A DNA stretch of 64,000 nt from Lathyrus oleraceus (lineage: Eukaryota; Streptophyta; Magnoliopsida; Fabales; Fabaceae): contig NC_066583.1 of assembly GCF_024323335.1 (NCBI RefSeq), forward strand, positions 272,622,916 to 272,686,915, in the 5' to 3' direction. The position numbers and the translations under genes were made by a program. The notes under the pieces are model-generated. The model was given only the letters and a program-made list of their open reading frames with translations, was not told the DNA's origin and did no database searches. Within the stretch, counting starts at the first letter, position 1. Every line of letters begins with the position of its first letter. Of the stretch, positions 11,504 to 22,785 are shown piece by piece.

Positions 11504-13180
11504 TGTAAAGGTAAATTGTCATACAACATACAATCATAGGTTTCGATGATGATAAATGACCACCATGGATGAATCGGCATTGTCGATTCCACTTCTACAA
11601 AACAAATGTAACATATCACCTATCATATCCTTTTCTATGCTGATCTAAAACTGCTATATTTCATACAACATATGTGGATAAAATGTGATCATGACAAAAT
11701 GCATGAAAACCACAAAACTATTAATTTTTGCAGATTTACAGGGTTTGAGTCGACCGCAAGGGTCAGCGCATGAGCCACGGGTCAGCGTATAACATAGATC
11801 AATTGGTGACTGGTCAGCGCATGGTGGCTTGAGTCGACCACAGGTCGGCGCATGGCATAGTGCAGTTGGCCACGGGTCAGCGCATGGAAGACTTGAGTCG
11901 ACCACAGGGTTGGCGCATGAAACTTTCATTTTCCCACGGGTCAGCGCACGCCGACCTATGGTCGATGCATACTGAAGCATTCTTCAGCCTGTCCAAAATT
12001 GCAGGCCATGCATCGACGCATAGACCTGCTATGGTCGACCGCTCGTGCGCAAATTCATTTTTTGATTATTTTCCACTCTGTTTGAAAAGCTGTTATTTTT
12101 GGTTGGTAAGTTGGTTACTATATATAGAAGTTTAGTTACTTGTATCAACTAACATTGGTCAAATTGATTCAAGTGTTCAAAGAAACAAGAAAAAGTGAAA
12201 TAGGTGTCCAAGATTCATCATCTTCATCTTCAACATCTCACAACACATCAACTACACACAACCATTTTTGAAGTGCCTTGTGATTAGTTAAAGGTGATAA
12301 GGTTCGAAGCTGTGATTGGGGAATCCGGTTCGGGTTGAAGCTTGTGACAGGTTTTTTCTTGAATAAAACCGTCGGGGTTTTGTCCTCCAAGACTGGTTTG
12401 TGTTTGGGGGTTTTTGGATGAATTTCTTCATCAATTTTCAACTGAGCGAAGGTGATTGAGAAGAGGAAGTCTTCGTCAATCTAGTAGCGGATTCAGTGAT
12501 ATTGAAGGGAAGAATTCGGGTTCGATTTGTTGTAGTTGAGATCAGTCGGGTCGAGGGTTTGATAAACTGAGGGTTATTCAACAAAGGGGCTGGAATCGGA
12601 GGTCTATCAACAACAATCGAAGGGCTTGATTCATCTTGAATCAAGGAACAAGGAGTGGAAGCAACATTCAACATCTTGAGAGTTCTGTTGTATATTTGCT
12701 TTGCAATCCTTGTATAAACGGTTAAATTCAACAGGTGATATCTATTAAATCATCTCAATTCTAGTTTTAGAATTGAGGGCATACATACCCCGAAGCGAGG
12801 ACGGCGGGGGAACTGCCTCATCAAATCTTTGTCTTCTCTAATTTTCGGCATAATTGTTTTAGCTTAAAAATTAAGTGATTCTGGTATAAGCACTTTTGTC
12901 AAACCTTGGTATTAATTGAGTAAGAGGTTAAAACTCTGTTTTTGAATCCAAAGTACAATAGAATATTGTACTAGATTAATTGAAAGCACTTACTCAATAT
13001 AAATATCACTTAGAGTGTTTTTGCACACCAAGTGTTTGATAATTTGCCTAAACCAAAATTATCTTAGTTGTGTATCTAGTTTGGTTTGCTCTTTGAATCA
13101 TTGGAACTAGGAACCCTAGCTAGTAAAACAAATCATTGATAGTGTGACGAGTGTAGTGATTCGTATTCTACATTATCACT
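11504..13180 (+). repeat. 3' LTR of the SIRE/Maximus element, truncated at its 3' end
   Basis: Collinear with 2050-3726, equal length, about 25 mismatches by eye and no gaps. It stops at ATTATCACT, where the 5' LTR runs on for 183 bp. The following base (13181) is already Athila pol. A deletion across the LTR-host junction, or integration of an end-truncated cDNA, would explain it. Confidence 0.9.
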
Positions 13181-14473
13181 GATTTCATTAATTACTTAGC
13201 AGCCGATATCATACCCCCTGACTTAAATTACCAACAGAAGAAGAAGTTCTTCCATGACATGAGACAATTCTATTGGGAAGAACCCTTTATCTTCAAAAGA
13301 GGCGCAGACGACATATTTTGTCATTGTGTCCCTGAGGAGGAAGTGGAAAGTATTACAACTCATTGCCACTCCGCCCCATATGGCGGACATACGAGCACAT
13401 CCAAAACTTGCGCTAAGATCCTTCAAACAGGCCTTTTCTGACCAACCTTATGGCGCGATGTACACACTCACATTGTCAAATGTGACCGGTGCCAACACAC
13501 TGGGAATATCTCGAGGCATGATGAGATGTCATTAAGAAATATCTAAGAAGTGGAAGTCTTCGAAGTCTGGGGAATCAACTTCATGGGACCATTCCCATCA
13601 TCTATGGGAAATAAGTACATTCTAGCAACTGTCGACTATGTTTCAAAGTGGATCGAGGCCGTAGCATCACCTACCAATGACACACGAGTGATCATCAAGC
13701 TATTTAAAAACTATATATTTCCGAGATTTGGAGTACCTCGCCTCGTCATAAGCGATGGTGGATCTCACTTCATTTAGAGAATTTTTAATAATCTTCTAAA
13801 TAAGTATGGTGTAAAACATAGAGTAACATCACCTTATCATCCACAAACTAGTGTAAAAGTAAAGGTGTCGAATAGGGAAATCAAACAAATCCTCGAGAAA
13901 ATAGTTTCCACTTATAGGAAGGATTGGTTCCTTAAGCTACAAGGTGCATTATGGGCTTATAGGGCCGCTTATAAAACCCCTATAGGGACAACCCCTTTTA
14001 AACTAGTTTATGGAAAATCATGTCTCCTACCATTTGAATTAGAGCATAAAGCCTATTGGGCTATAAAAGCCCTTAACATGGATTACCTAACGGCCGGTGA
14101 CAAGCGCATACTAGACATTCACAAACTAGAAGAACTTTGTCGCGATGTTTATGAGAATGCCATAATTTACAAAGAAAGAACTAAGACATGGAATGACAAA
14201 AGAATTGCGAGAAAAGAGTTCAATGTAGGTGATCATGTACTCCTGTTCAACTCCAGACTAAGACTTTTCCCAGGTAAACTACATTCCAGATGGACTGGTC
14301 CATACGAAGTCACGAAAGTCATGAACTCTGGAGTTGTCAAAATCCAAAATCAATTGTGTAGTCCCTTCATTGTGAATGGACAAAGGCTTAAACACTATAA
14401 CAGAGGCAAAATCCCTACCTATTATTCATTCTATACTTTAATAGAACCATCAATCGCTACTTCAACTACGTGA
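13181..14473 (+). pseudogene. Athila-type integrase segment, broken
   Basis: Continuation of the Athila pol that starts at 567. The translation across three frames shows the pre-integrase segment, the zinc finger ([16 protein letters not shown]), the catalytic core and the C-terminal GKLHSRWTGPYEV segment, with the frame open from 13865 to the stop at 14471. The first catalytic position reads WGINFMGPF, Asn where Asp is expected. The second (ISDGGSHF) is intact. The Glu position reads VKVSNREI, Lys where Glu is expected. Compared with the Athila layout, roughly 130 residues of RNase H and linker between the two halves are missing. Confidence 0.85.
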
Positions 14474-14483
14474 TTTCTATGAT

Positions 14484-14531
14484 CGTCGAGCTACCGACGT
14501 TAAACAAGCGCTGCGTGGGAGGCAACCCACG
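14484..14531 (+). other. double hairpin just after the Athila integrase stop
   Basis: CGTCG/CGACG (14484-14488 with 14495-14499) and CGTGGG/CCCACG (14514-14519 with 14526-14531, loop AGGCAA) can pair, about 10 bp after the integrase stop. From memory, Athila-like elements commonly carry a related sequence here with a different but still paired stem around GGGAGGCAACCC, which suggests an RNA structure. Confidence 0.55.
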
Positions 14532-14687
14532 ACCCTTTTTTTACTTTTATTATATTTTTGCATTTTTTCCAACTTATGAATGGTGAGTTACTAAATTAAC
14601 TATTTTCTTAACAGGATTGACTTATGTGATGTTTCCATTTCAGGTTTCAGATCTCTACATAGCCATTCCCACTGACTATTTTTCAGG

Positions 14688-15140
14688 ATGCAGAGTTTTG
14701 ATGACATACACGTACGGTTCAGGGACGATAGTCAAAGGAACCTCTATATGGTCCTATCTGAGAAACTGATGCTTCCCACCAGATACCCTGACCCTGCCTG
14801 CTTAGAAGCCATAGGGCTCGAGGCGAGCATTAGATACATTTGTTACTAACTGCAGTGAGAGGAATATGATGAAGCTATGAATGTTACCTATCAGAACCTG
14901 GCCTTAGAATTCCTTAGTTCCCTGACCCACCAACCTAACCATGGTTGTGGATTCAGAAGAGGTTTTATTACGTTTAGATTGTTTGGACAGGAATATAACT
15001 TTAACCATAAGGAGTTTGCTAACTTTCTAGGTTTTTAGAGCATCCTTGATGTTGTATATGAACTTCCTACTGGTGATTTCATACAAGAAGAGCTAGCTGT
15101 TATGAATAAAGGCTTTGAGTGAAAGAAAGAGAGATACGAA
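14688..15140 (+). pseudogene. Athila extra ORF (ATHILA ORF-1-like), 5' part, broken
   Basis: From the ATG at 14688 one frame reads through four stops near 14847, 14856, 15036 and 15119. It contains GFRRGFITFRLFGQEYNF, a hallmark of the Athila extra ORF. The frame is cut by the Angela insertion and resumes at 22786. Function of this protein family is unknown. Confidence 0.65.
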
Positions 15141-16216
15141 ATTCCAACTCTTCAGTTGTGTTGTATTCCCCTACAATGCTTCTGCACAAGAGTTCTATTT
15201 ATAGAACCACTTGTGTGGGCTTCAAGCCAAAAAGCCCACTTAAGTGTATTTTAGCCCATATCTCATAATATGCCAAAATCACTTAAGTATTTGGTACCTT
15301 ACCATACTTCGTATTCTACTTAAGTACACCGTACCTTACGATGTTCCTTAGTTACTCTATCTCTCATCAATCCGTCCTTTGTGTGTGACCCTGTAGGTTT
15401 TCGCGACGTTGACAATTATATTAAATCACGCATTTAACATAATAAACAGTGAGCGGTATCTAGCAACACATCACTGCTACCCAAGACACGAAAATGTCAT
15501 GTGATCTGACAAAACCTCCTGTGATAATAATTATGTGTATAATTACCCCTTTGCCCTTATGTCTATATTGAACACAAGGTATATACCGTGTCATCCTTGT
15601 CCAGTTCAATATTGGGCCCATAGACATTTATCCTGTTACGCAGGATGGGCAAATTCCATCTAGGACACTCATGTCCCTCAGCATGCTTTGTGGAGTACCC
15701 ATCAACTGTCTTTATGGTCATCCAGTTACGGACAACGTTGGATCAGCAACAAAGCACTCGACTCTACATCTAGGATCCATAGTGGTTTCAGGTCGAAGAG
15801 TGGTATACACCATTATCACCATGAGAATAACTTATGACACTTTGCATAACTTTCTATATAGTATTCTCATAGCGGGTCAATCCGGTATAAATATTACTCT
15901 TAATATTCATACCTATGTTTAAGACTTGATAACTCTTTATCCATGATCCATGAGATGTGATCATCAGTCTACAAACATAATAGTCTCAATGCTTTAATGT
16001 TATCCCACTTCACAATAAAGCTCGACTACGGATACTTTAAGAATAGTGTCCTTATGTTTAATGTGGTCTCATGATCAAGTCACACTTGATGCATTAAACA
16101 GACTAACTATTCTAGGGACTTTATTAAACAAACATAATAAAGAAAAAGCCTTTTATTATTAATAAATAATTCGATACAAGTACCAAAAGTATTGGCCTCT
16201 AGGGCTTACACCAACA
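15141..16216 (-). repeat. 3' LTR of the Angela-type element, U5 end missing
   Basis: Read on the minus strand it starts TGTTGG at 16216 and runs to 15141, where homology with the 5' LTR stops at ATTCC. The remaining 156 bp seen at 21554-21709 is absent and Athila-like sequence follows. TATA candidate (minus TATAAAT) at 15197-15203. Confidence 0.9.
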
Positions 16217-16230
16217 ATATCCCACTAGCA
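16217..16230 (-). other. polypurine tract of the Angela-type element
   Basis: On the minus strand GCTAGTGGGATAT directly precedes the LTR start TGTTGG, the expected position for the plus-strand primer. It lies immediately after the pol stop codon. Confidence 0.7.
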
Positions 16231-19200
16231 CTAGAGCCAATCAGGCATACGCCTTATGCCCATTGATCTAGTATGACCATCATGCTTCTGCTGCGCAAGA
16301 GGCTTTGTTAGTGGGTCAACAATATTGTCAAGTGTAGGTACTTTACATATTTTCACATCTCCTCTATCTATTATCTCTCGAATGAGATGATAATGCCTGA
16401 GTATGTGTTTGGATCGTTGGTGAGATCTAGGCTCCTTAGCTTGTGCGATAGCACCATTGTTGTCACAATAGAGACCAATGGGATCCACAATGCTAGGGAC
16501 TATGCCAAGTTCACTAATGAACTTTTTGATCCAAACAACTTCCTTTGCTGCACTTGAGGCAGCAATATACTCGGCCTCGGTTGTAGAATCAGCAACTGTA
16601 TCTTGCTTTGAACTTTTCCAGCTCACAGCACCACCGTTCAAGCAAAACACATAACCAGATTGCGATCTAAAGTCATCCTTATCTGTCTGGAAGCTAGCAT
16701 CGGTGTAACCAATTACAACCAACTCTTCCTGGCCTCCATATATCAAGAATGATTCCTTAGTCCTTCTCAAGTACTTAAGGATATTCTTAACAGCTACCCA
16801 ATGGGCATCACCAGGATCAGATTGGTACCTACTCGTTGCACTTAAAGCATACGAGACATCTGGTCGAGTACATAACATGGCATACATGATAGATCCTATT
16901 GCAGATGCATATGGAATCTTATTCATGCGTTCCCTTTCTTCCTTAGTTGAAGGGGATTGTGTTTTTGATAGACACAGGCCATGTTGCATAGGTATGAATC
17001 CTTTCTTGGAATCATGCATATTAATGCGTCTCAGCACTTTGTCTATGTATGCACTCTGACTTAGGCCAAGCAGTTTTCGTGATCTATCTCTATAGATTCT
17101 GATTCCTAATATATAGGCTGCTTCACCTAGGTCCTTCATAGAAAAGCATTTCCTCAACCAAGACTTTACTTGTTGCAGGGTAGGGACATCGTTTCCAATG
17201 AGTAATATGTCATCTACATATAACACCAGGAACACGATCATGCTCCCACTAACCTTCTTGTAGACACAAGGCTCATCTTCGTTCTTGATGAATCCATATT
17301 GTTTTACCATTTCATCAAAACGAAGATTCCAGCTTCTGGAAGCTTGCTTCAATCCATAGATTGATCTTTGTAGCTTACATATCTTTTGGGCTTCTTGTGG
17401 TATGTCAAATCCTTCAGGTTGTGTCATGTACACATCCTCAAGAAGATTCCCATTAAGGAAAGCAGTTTTGACATCCATCTGCCATATTTCATAATCATGA
17501 TATGTAGCGATAGCAAGTAAAATCCGAACAGATTTAAGCATTGCAACTGGTGAAAAGGTTTCATCATAGTCAACCCCATGAATTTGTTTATATCCTTTTG
17601 CAACCAGTCTTGCCTTATAGGTATGTACTTTACCATCCATGTCAGTCTTCTTTTTGAAGACCCACTTGCATCCTATAGGATTAACTCCTACAGGAGGCTC
17701 TACCAAGGTCCAAACTTGGTTTGTGTACATGGAATCCATTTCAGATTTCATGGCTTCTAGCCACTTCTCAGACTCGGGACCAGTTATGGCCTCTTGGTAG
17801 GTCACAGGCTCATCTTGATCCATGAGTAATACATCACCTTGATCTGTTATGAGATATCCATATCTCTCAGGTAGGTGACGTATTGACCTACGCTGGTCTT
17901 GTTCTACTTGAGCAGATTGCTCTTCCACAACCACTTGTGTTTCCTGCTCTAATTCCTCCATAGGTGTATCGATGCTTTGTGATTCTTGAATTTCTTCAAG
18001 CTCTACTTTCCTCCCACTGGTTCCTTTGGAAATAAAATCCTTTTCTAGGAAAACTCCAGTTCGAGCGATAAACATTTTGCCCTCAGAAGGATTGTAGAAG
18101 TAATACCCTCTTGTTTCTTTAGGATACCCCACAAATAAGCATTTGTCAGATTTGGGCTCAAGCTTAGTTGAAATTTGTCGTTTCACATAAACTTCGCAAC
18201 CCCAAATCTTTATGTAAGACATATGTGGTTTCTCACCACTCCATATCCCATATGGTGTCTTCTCAACCTTTTTGGATGGAACACGGTTAAGTGTGTAAGC
18301 TGCTGTCAACAGCGCATGTCCCCAAAAGGAGTTTGGAAGATCGGTGTGACTCATCATGGATCGGACCATGTCTAACAGGGTTCGATTTCTTCTCTCAGAT
18401 ACACCATTCCATTGGGGTGTTCCAGGAGGAGTAAGTTGGGATAGGATCCCACACTCTTCCAGATGGTCATCAAACTCTAGGCTTAAATACTCACCACCTC
18501 GATCTGATCGAAGAGTTTTAATATTCTTACCTAGTTGGTTTTGTACTTCATTCTTGAATTCCTTGAACTTTTCAAAGGACTCTGATTTGTGTTTCATTAA
18601 ATACACATAACCATATCTACTAAAATCATCAGTAAATGTGATGAAGTATTGAAAACCTCCTCTGGCTGGTATGTTCAGTGGTCCACATACATCAGTATGT
18701 ATGAGGGCCAAAAGATCATTAGCTCTTTCACCTTTTCCTGTGAATGGAGACTTTGTCATCTTTCCAATTAAACAAGATCTGCATGTCTCATATGATTCAT
18801 AATCAAAAGAGTCCAAGAGTCCATCTTTATGGAGTTTGGAAATGCGTTTCTCATTTATGTGGCCTAATCGACAATGCCAAAGGTAAGTTGGATTTAACTC
18901 ATTAGGTTTAATCCTTTTAGTATTAATGTTATAAATAGGCATTTCAAGATCAAGGACATATAGTCCATTGTTCATTTGTGCAGTAGCATAGAATATATCA
19001 TTCAAATAAATTGAGCAACAGTTGCTCTTTATTATAAATGAAAAACCAAACTTGTCCAAACAAGAAATGGAAATAATATTCCTGCTAATTGCTGGTACAT
19101 AATAACAGTTCTCTAACTGAATTATTAAACCACTAGGTAAAGTCAATTCATAAGTTCCTACGGCTAAGGCAACAACCTTTGCTCCATTGCCAACTCGTAG

Positions 19201-19620
19201 GTCGACTTCACCTTTTGCCAAATCTCTACTCCTTTTTAGTCCATGCACATTTGTACAAATGTGAGAACCGCATCCAGTATCTAATACCCATGATGCAGAA
19301 GTAGATAAGTTAATTTCAATAACAAAAATACCTGAAGTTGGAGTCTCTACTCCATTCTTCCTATCTTCCAGGTACTTTGGGCAGTTCCTATTCCAGTGTG
19401 CGGTCTTACCGCAATGGAAGCAGGTGCCTTCTTTTTCTATGCTTCCACTAGGCTTCAAAGCAGCAATAGTGGGTTTGGGTTTGGAAACTTCCTTGCCTTT
19501 CCCTTTATCATGTTTGAGGACAATCCTCAGGTTTCGGTACCAATCAAGAAAACTTGTCCCAGACAATTTTTCCTTGTCAGGGATTGATCGCAAGATGTTG
19601 TTAGAGGTGTTTGTTGTCAT
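16231..19620 (-). CDS. gag-pol polyprotein, Angela type, gag core deleted, pol open
   Basis: A single 1129-codon frame from an ATG at 19620. The N-terminus (DKEKLSGTSFLDWYRNLRIVL) is a normal copia gag start. At about residue 36 it jumps to the lysine-rich linker and zinc knuckle (CFHCGKTAHWNRNC, about residues 67-80). Related elements have roughly 150-200 more gag residues between these points. Downstream all is in order: protease LDTGCGSH; integrase zinc segment and D, D, E (HTDVCGP, RSDRGGEY, WNGVSERRN); RT with LYVDD (17209-17220); RNase H (DASFQ, STTEAEYIA, CDNNGAIA). No stop or frameshift. Without a gag core it probably depends on a helper. Lineage is from motif memory. Confidence 0.9.
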   Translation of the reverse strand: MTTNTSNNILRSIPDKEKLSGTSFLDWYRNLRIVLKHDKGKGKEVSKPKPTIAALKPSGSIEKEGTCFHCGKTAHWNRNCPKYLEDRKNGVETPTSGIFVIEINLSTSASWVLDTGCGSHICTNVHGLKRSRDLAKGEVDLRVGNGAKVVALAVGTYELTLPSGLIIQLENCYYVPAISRNIISISCLDKFGFSFIIKSNCCSIYLNDIFYATAQMNNGLYVLDLEMPIYNINTKRIKPNELNPTYLWHCRLGHINEKRISKLHKDGLLDSFDYESYETCRSCLIGKMTKSPFTGKGERANDLLALIHTDVCGPLNIPARGGFQYFITFTDDFSRYGYVYLMKHKSESFEKFKEFKNEVQNQLGKNIKTLRSDRGGEYLSLEFDDHLEECGILSQLTPPGTPQWNGVSERRNRTLLDMVRSMMSHTDLPNSFWGHALLTAAYTLNRVPSKKVEKTPYGIWSGEKPHMSYIKIWGCEVYVKRQISTKLEPKSDKCLFVGYPKETRGYYFYNPSEGKMFIARTGVFLEKDFISKGTSGRKVELEEIQESQSIDTPMEELEQETQVVVEEQSAQVEQDQRRSIRHLPERYGYLITDQGDVLLMDQDEPVTYQEAITGPESEKWLEAMKSEMDSMYTNQVWTLVEPPVGVNPIGCKWVFKKKTDMDGKVHTYKARLVAKGYKQIHGVDYDETFSPVAMLKSVRILLAIATYHDYEIWQMDVKTAFLNGNLLEDVYMTQPEGFDIPQEAQKICKLQRSIYGLKQASRSWNLRFDEMVKQYGFIKNEDEPCVYKKVSGSMIVFLVLYVDDILLIGNDVPTLQQVKSWLRKCFSMKDLGEAAYILGIRIYRDRSRKLLGLSQSAYIDKVLRRINMHDSKKGFIPMQHGLCLSKTQSPSTKEERERMNKIPYASAIGSIMYAMLCTRPDVSYALSATSRYQSDPGDAHWVAVKNILKYLRRTKESFLIYGGQEELVVIGYTDASFQTDKDDFRSQSGYVFCLNGGAVSWKSSKQDTVADSTTEAEYIAASSAAKEVVWIKKFISELGIVPSIVDPIGLYCDNNGAIAQAKEPRSHQRSKHILRHYHLIREIIDRGDVKICKVPTLDNIVDPLTKPLAQQKHDGHTRSMGIRRMPDWL

Positions 19621-20740
19621 GGTAATCTACACAAGGATTAATGAAAATATAAGTATCATTGACATATTTAAGTAGGCCTTTAATTAAATATGCTCCCACT
19701 ATTTTACTCAAAACAAATGACCCTCATCATTTGATTCGGAAAATCCCGTTGGAAGATTTTCTAGTGGGTTGAGATCCATATTTCACTTTGTTCTAAGTCC
19801 GCGTAGGCGGATTACACAAAACTAGGTTATTTAGGTAGGAACTCCTTCCAATTGTATCTCATACAACTCTCGAAAATTTCAGTTGGGTGAATAACTCCTT
19901 ATTCCAATCCATCATATGGATCATTCCCAACTCTTGCTTCTAAACATATATATAATCTTATTATAATTTGTTTAGTTAAGTTTGACCCATTGTTTTAACA
20001 GTTGGATATTACAATTATCCCATCGCACCTAACTAATATAGAACATGCACCTCGCGTAGGCGAAACCTACATTATTCGATACTAGTCTTGATGAGTGTTA
20101 AAACTTGAAAAACATAAACTTAATATTTAATTTGAGGGAATTGCAATGTTTCTGATCTCACCGGCTTGTTTATCATATAAACCGTCTCTCACATGCATCA
20201 ACATACATTCACATGCATCAACATACATACATACATACATACATACATAATGAAACAGTTATAACCCCTAGCGCAATTGTTCTCCCAAGCCAATGAGAGA
20301 ACCTAAGCTAACCTAACAACGATCTAAGCTTCTCCAAGCAAGATCTTCAAGGTTGTCCTCCTTTGGCACTGACTTCTTTGCTTTCTTCATATCATTACAT
20401 TACATAAAAGAAACTCGTTTTACATACGAGGGAGTGAGATGAGAAAAGAAGTTACATTTGGGAGATTAAGAGAGAGGCACGACACGCAGGTCGTATTTTA
20501 AAACCCAAAGCAAAATAAAGGAAAACTAAGGCCATAACCGATCATCACAAGACAATAATAAATATTTTATTATTATTATTAATTCCTTTAATTAATTAAA
20601 ATCAAATTAAATCTCGACGACCGATCACACTACGCAAAGCCGAAATTTTAATGAACAATTCATTTAAAATCGACGTTGTTTTTCGCATCAACACTTGATA
20701 CTTTTAAAGCACTGAGTTAGCCGAACGGGTGAATTTTGCC

Positions 20741-21012
20741 TTGCGTTAACCAGTTAACCAAATGCGTTAACCGGTTAACACTGTTTGAAATTTGTTCAAA
20801 AAATTATTTTCTGCCTTGCGTTAATCGGTTAACCAAATGCGTTAACCGGTTAACACTGTTTGAAAATCTCTTGGAAAACTGTTTTCCGTCTTGCGTTAAC
20901 CGGTTAACCAGATGCGTTAACCGGTTAACACTGTTTGAAAAACTTAATAATTTTATTTCGTATTGCGTTAACCGGTTAACCATATGCGTTAACTGGTTAC
21001 CACTATTCGGAA
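20741..21012. repeat. four tandem 75-bp units, each with two TTAACCGGTTAA palindromes
   Basis: Units start at 20741, 20816, 20891 and 20963. Each holds GCGTTAACCGGTTAAC, a six-base spacer ending in ATGC, a second GTTAACCGGTTAAC and then ACTGTTTGAAA, with a variable AT-rich linker. A few units have single-base variants (AACCAGTT, AATCGGTT, AACTGGTT). A closely similar module occurs in the Tekay LTR at 53292-53470. Confidence 0.9.
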
Positions 21013-21297
21013 AAGTGTTTAGAAAGCACAACTCTTGTGCAGTCACAACCCCAATCGCATAACTCTCTGACAACACAACCCTTGTGCCGTCACTAACCCT
21101 GATGCACCAATTTCAGACCGTCAAACACATCTCGATTGTTGATTCAGTATGATTGATCAACACGTTATTGCTTCACCATACTAATGTCGGATCAAGAAGC
21201 AAATGACCATTAATCGCTCAAAGGAAAACAATCATTGAGTGTTTGAATGAACGAAACGAGAACACTATATCATATATAATGTATTTTGCATCAAGAT

Positions 21298-21446
<149 letters not shown>

Positions 21447-21539
21447 CTTGATCGATCTCAATTTAATCTTTGATTCATTTTGTCTTTAATCATATTAATA
21501 CAGAAAAAAAATAGTTATCAGATTCATGGTTTCGTAAGT

Positions 21540-21552
21540 GGCTCTGATACCA
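21540..21552 (-). other. primer binding site, initiator Met tRNA type
   Basis: On the minus strand TGGTATCAGAGCC, one base after the 5' LTR end (LTR ends CTTCA at 21554). It is a perfect copia-type primer site and fixes the element orientation. Confidence 0.92.
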
Positions 21553-21553
21553 C

Positions 21554-22785
21554 TGAAGGAGAATTGCCATCCAAGGCGCAGCGGAATTTAAAAATTTCTC
21601 CATTTAGTGATCCTTACGAATGGGTATGATCAATGATAGAATCGTTACCTCTTGTGGCGATCACGAACGTTGAACAATGACAACGTCTCTACTCAGTCCA
21701 CACGAACGGATTCCAACTCTTCAGTTGTGTTGTATTCCCGTACAATGCTTCTGCACAAGAGTTCTATTTATAGAACCACTTGTGTGGGCTTCAAGCCAAA
21801 AAGCCCACTTAAGTGTATTTTGGCCCATATATCATAATATGCCAAAATCACTTAAGTATTTGGTACCTTACCATACTTCGTATTCTACTTAAGTACACCG
21901 TACCTTACGATGTTCCTTAGTTACTCTATCTCTCATCAATCCGTCCTTTGTGTGTGACCCTGTAGGTTTTCGCGACGTTGGCAATTATATTAAATCACGC
22001 ATTTAACATAATAAACAGTGAGCGGTATCTAGCAACACATCACTGCTACCCAAGACACGAAAATGTCATGTGATCTGACAAAACCTCCTGTGATAATAAT
22101 TATGTGTATAATTACCCCTTTGCCCTTATGTCTATATTGAACACAAGGTATATACCGTGTCATCCTTGTCCAGTTCAATATTGGGCCCATAGACATTTAT
22201 CCTGTTACGCAGGATGGGCAAATTCCATCTAGGTCACTCATGTCCCTCAGCATGCTTTGTGGAGTACCCATCAGCTGTCTTTATGGTCATCCAGTTACGG
22301 ACAATGTTGGATCAGCAACAAAGCACTCGACTCTACATCTAGGATCCATAGTGGTTTCAGGTCGAAGAGTGGTATACACCATTATCACCATGAGAATAAC
22401 TTATGACACTTTGCATAACTTTCTATATAGTATTCTCATAGCGGGTCAATCCGGTATAAATATTACTCTTAATATTCATACCTATGTTTAAGACTTGATA
22501 ACTCTTTATCCATGATCCATGAGATGTGATCATCAGTCTACAAACATAATAGTCTCAATGCTTTAATGTTATCCCACTGCACAGTAAAGCTCGACTACAG
22601 ATACTTTAAGAATAGTGTCCTTATGTTTAATGTGGTCTCATGATCAAGTCACACTTGATGCATTAAACGGACTAACTATTCTAGGGACTTTATTAAACAA
22701 ACGTAATAAAGAAAAAGCCTTTTATTATTAATAAATAATTTGATACAAGTACCAAAAGTATTGGCCTCTAAAGCTTACACCAACA
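21554..22785 (-). repeat. 5' LTR of the Angela-type element, 1232 bp, complete
   Basis: On the minus strand it starts TGTTGGTG at 22785 and ends CCTTCA at 21554. It is complete, unlike its partner at 15141-16216. A TATA candidate (minus TATAAAT) lies at 21766-21772. An 83-codon frame at 22240-22491 also exists in the other LTR only because the LTR is duplicated. Confidence 0.9.

Larger units (their letters stand above)
2050..13180 (+). mobile_element. SIRE/Maximus-type Ty1/copia retrotransposon nested in Athila pol
   Basis: An 11.1 kb element with 5' LTR (2050-3909), Met-tRNA-type primer site, gag, pol in copia order (PR-INT-RT-RH), an envelope-like third ORF, polypurine tract and a 3' LTR truncated at 13180. 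LTRs over the shared 1677 bp differ at about 25 positions by eye (about 1.5%). Pol has stops and frameshifts, so the element is dead. The left flank of 5 bp is GTTCA. The right target duplication cannot be seen because the 3' LTR end and adjacent Athila sequence are gone. Confidence 0.9.

Noticed and set aside
15671..15922. 83-codon ORF repeated almost unchanged at 22240-22491
   Set aside because: Antisense to the Angela element and inside both LTRs; no independent evidence of coding.
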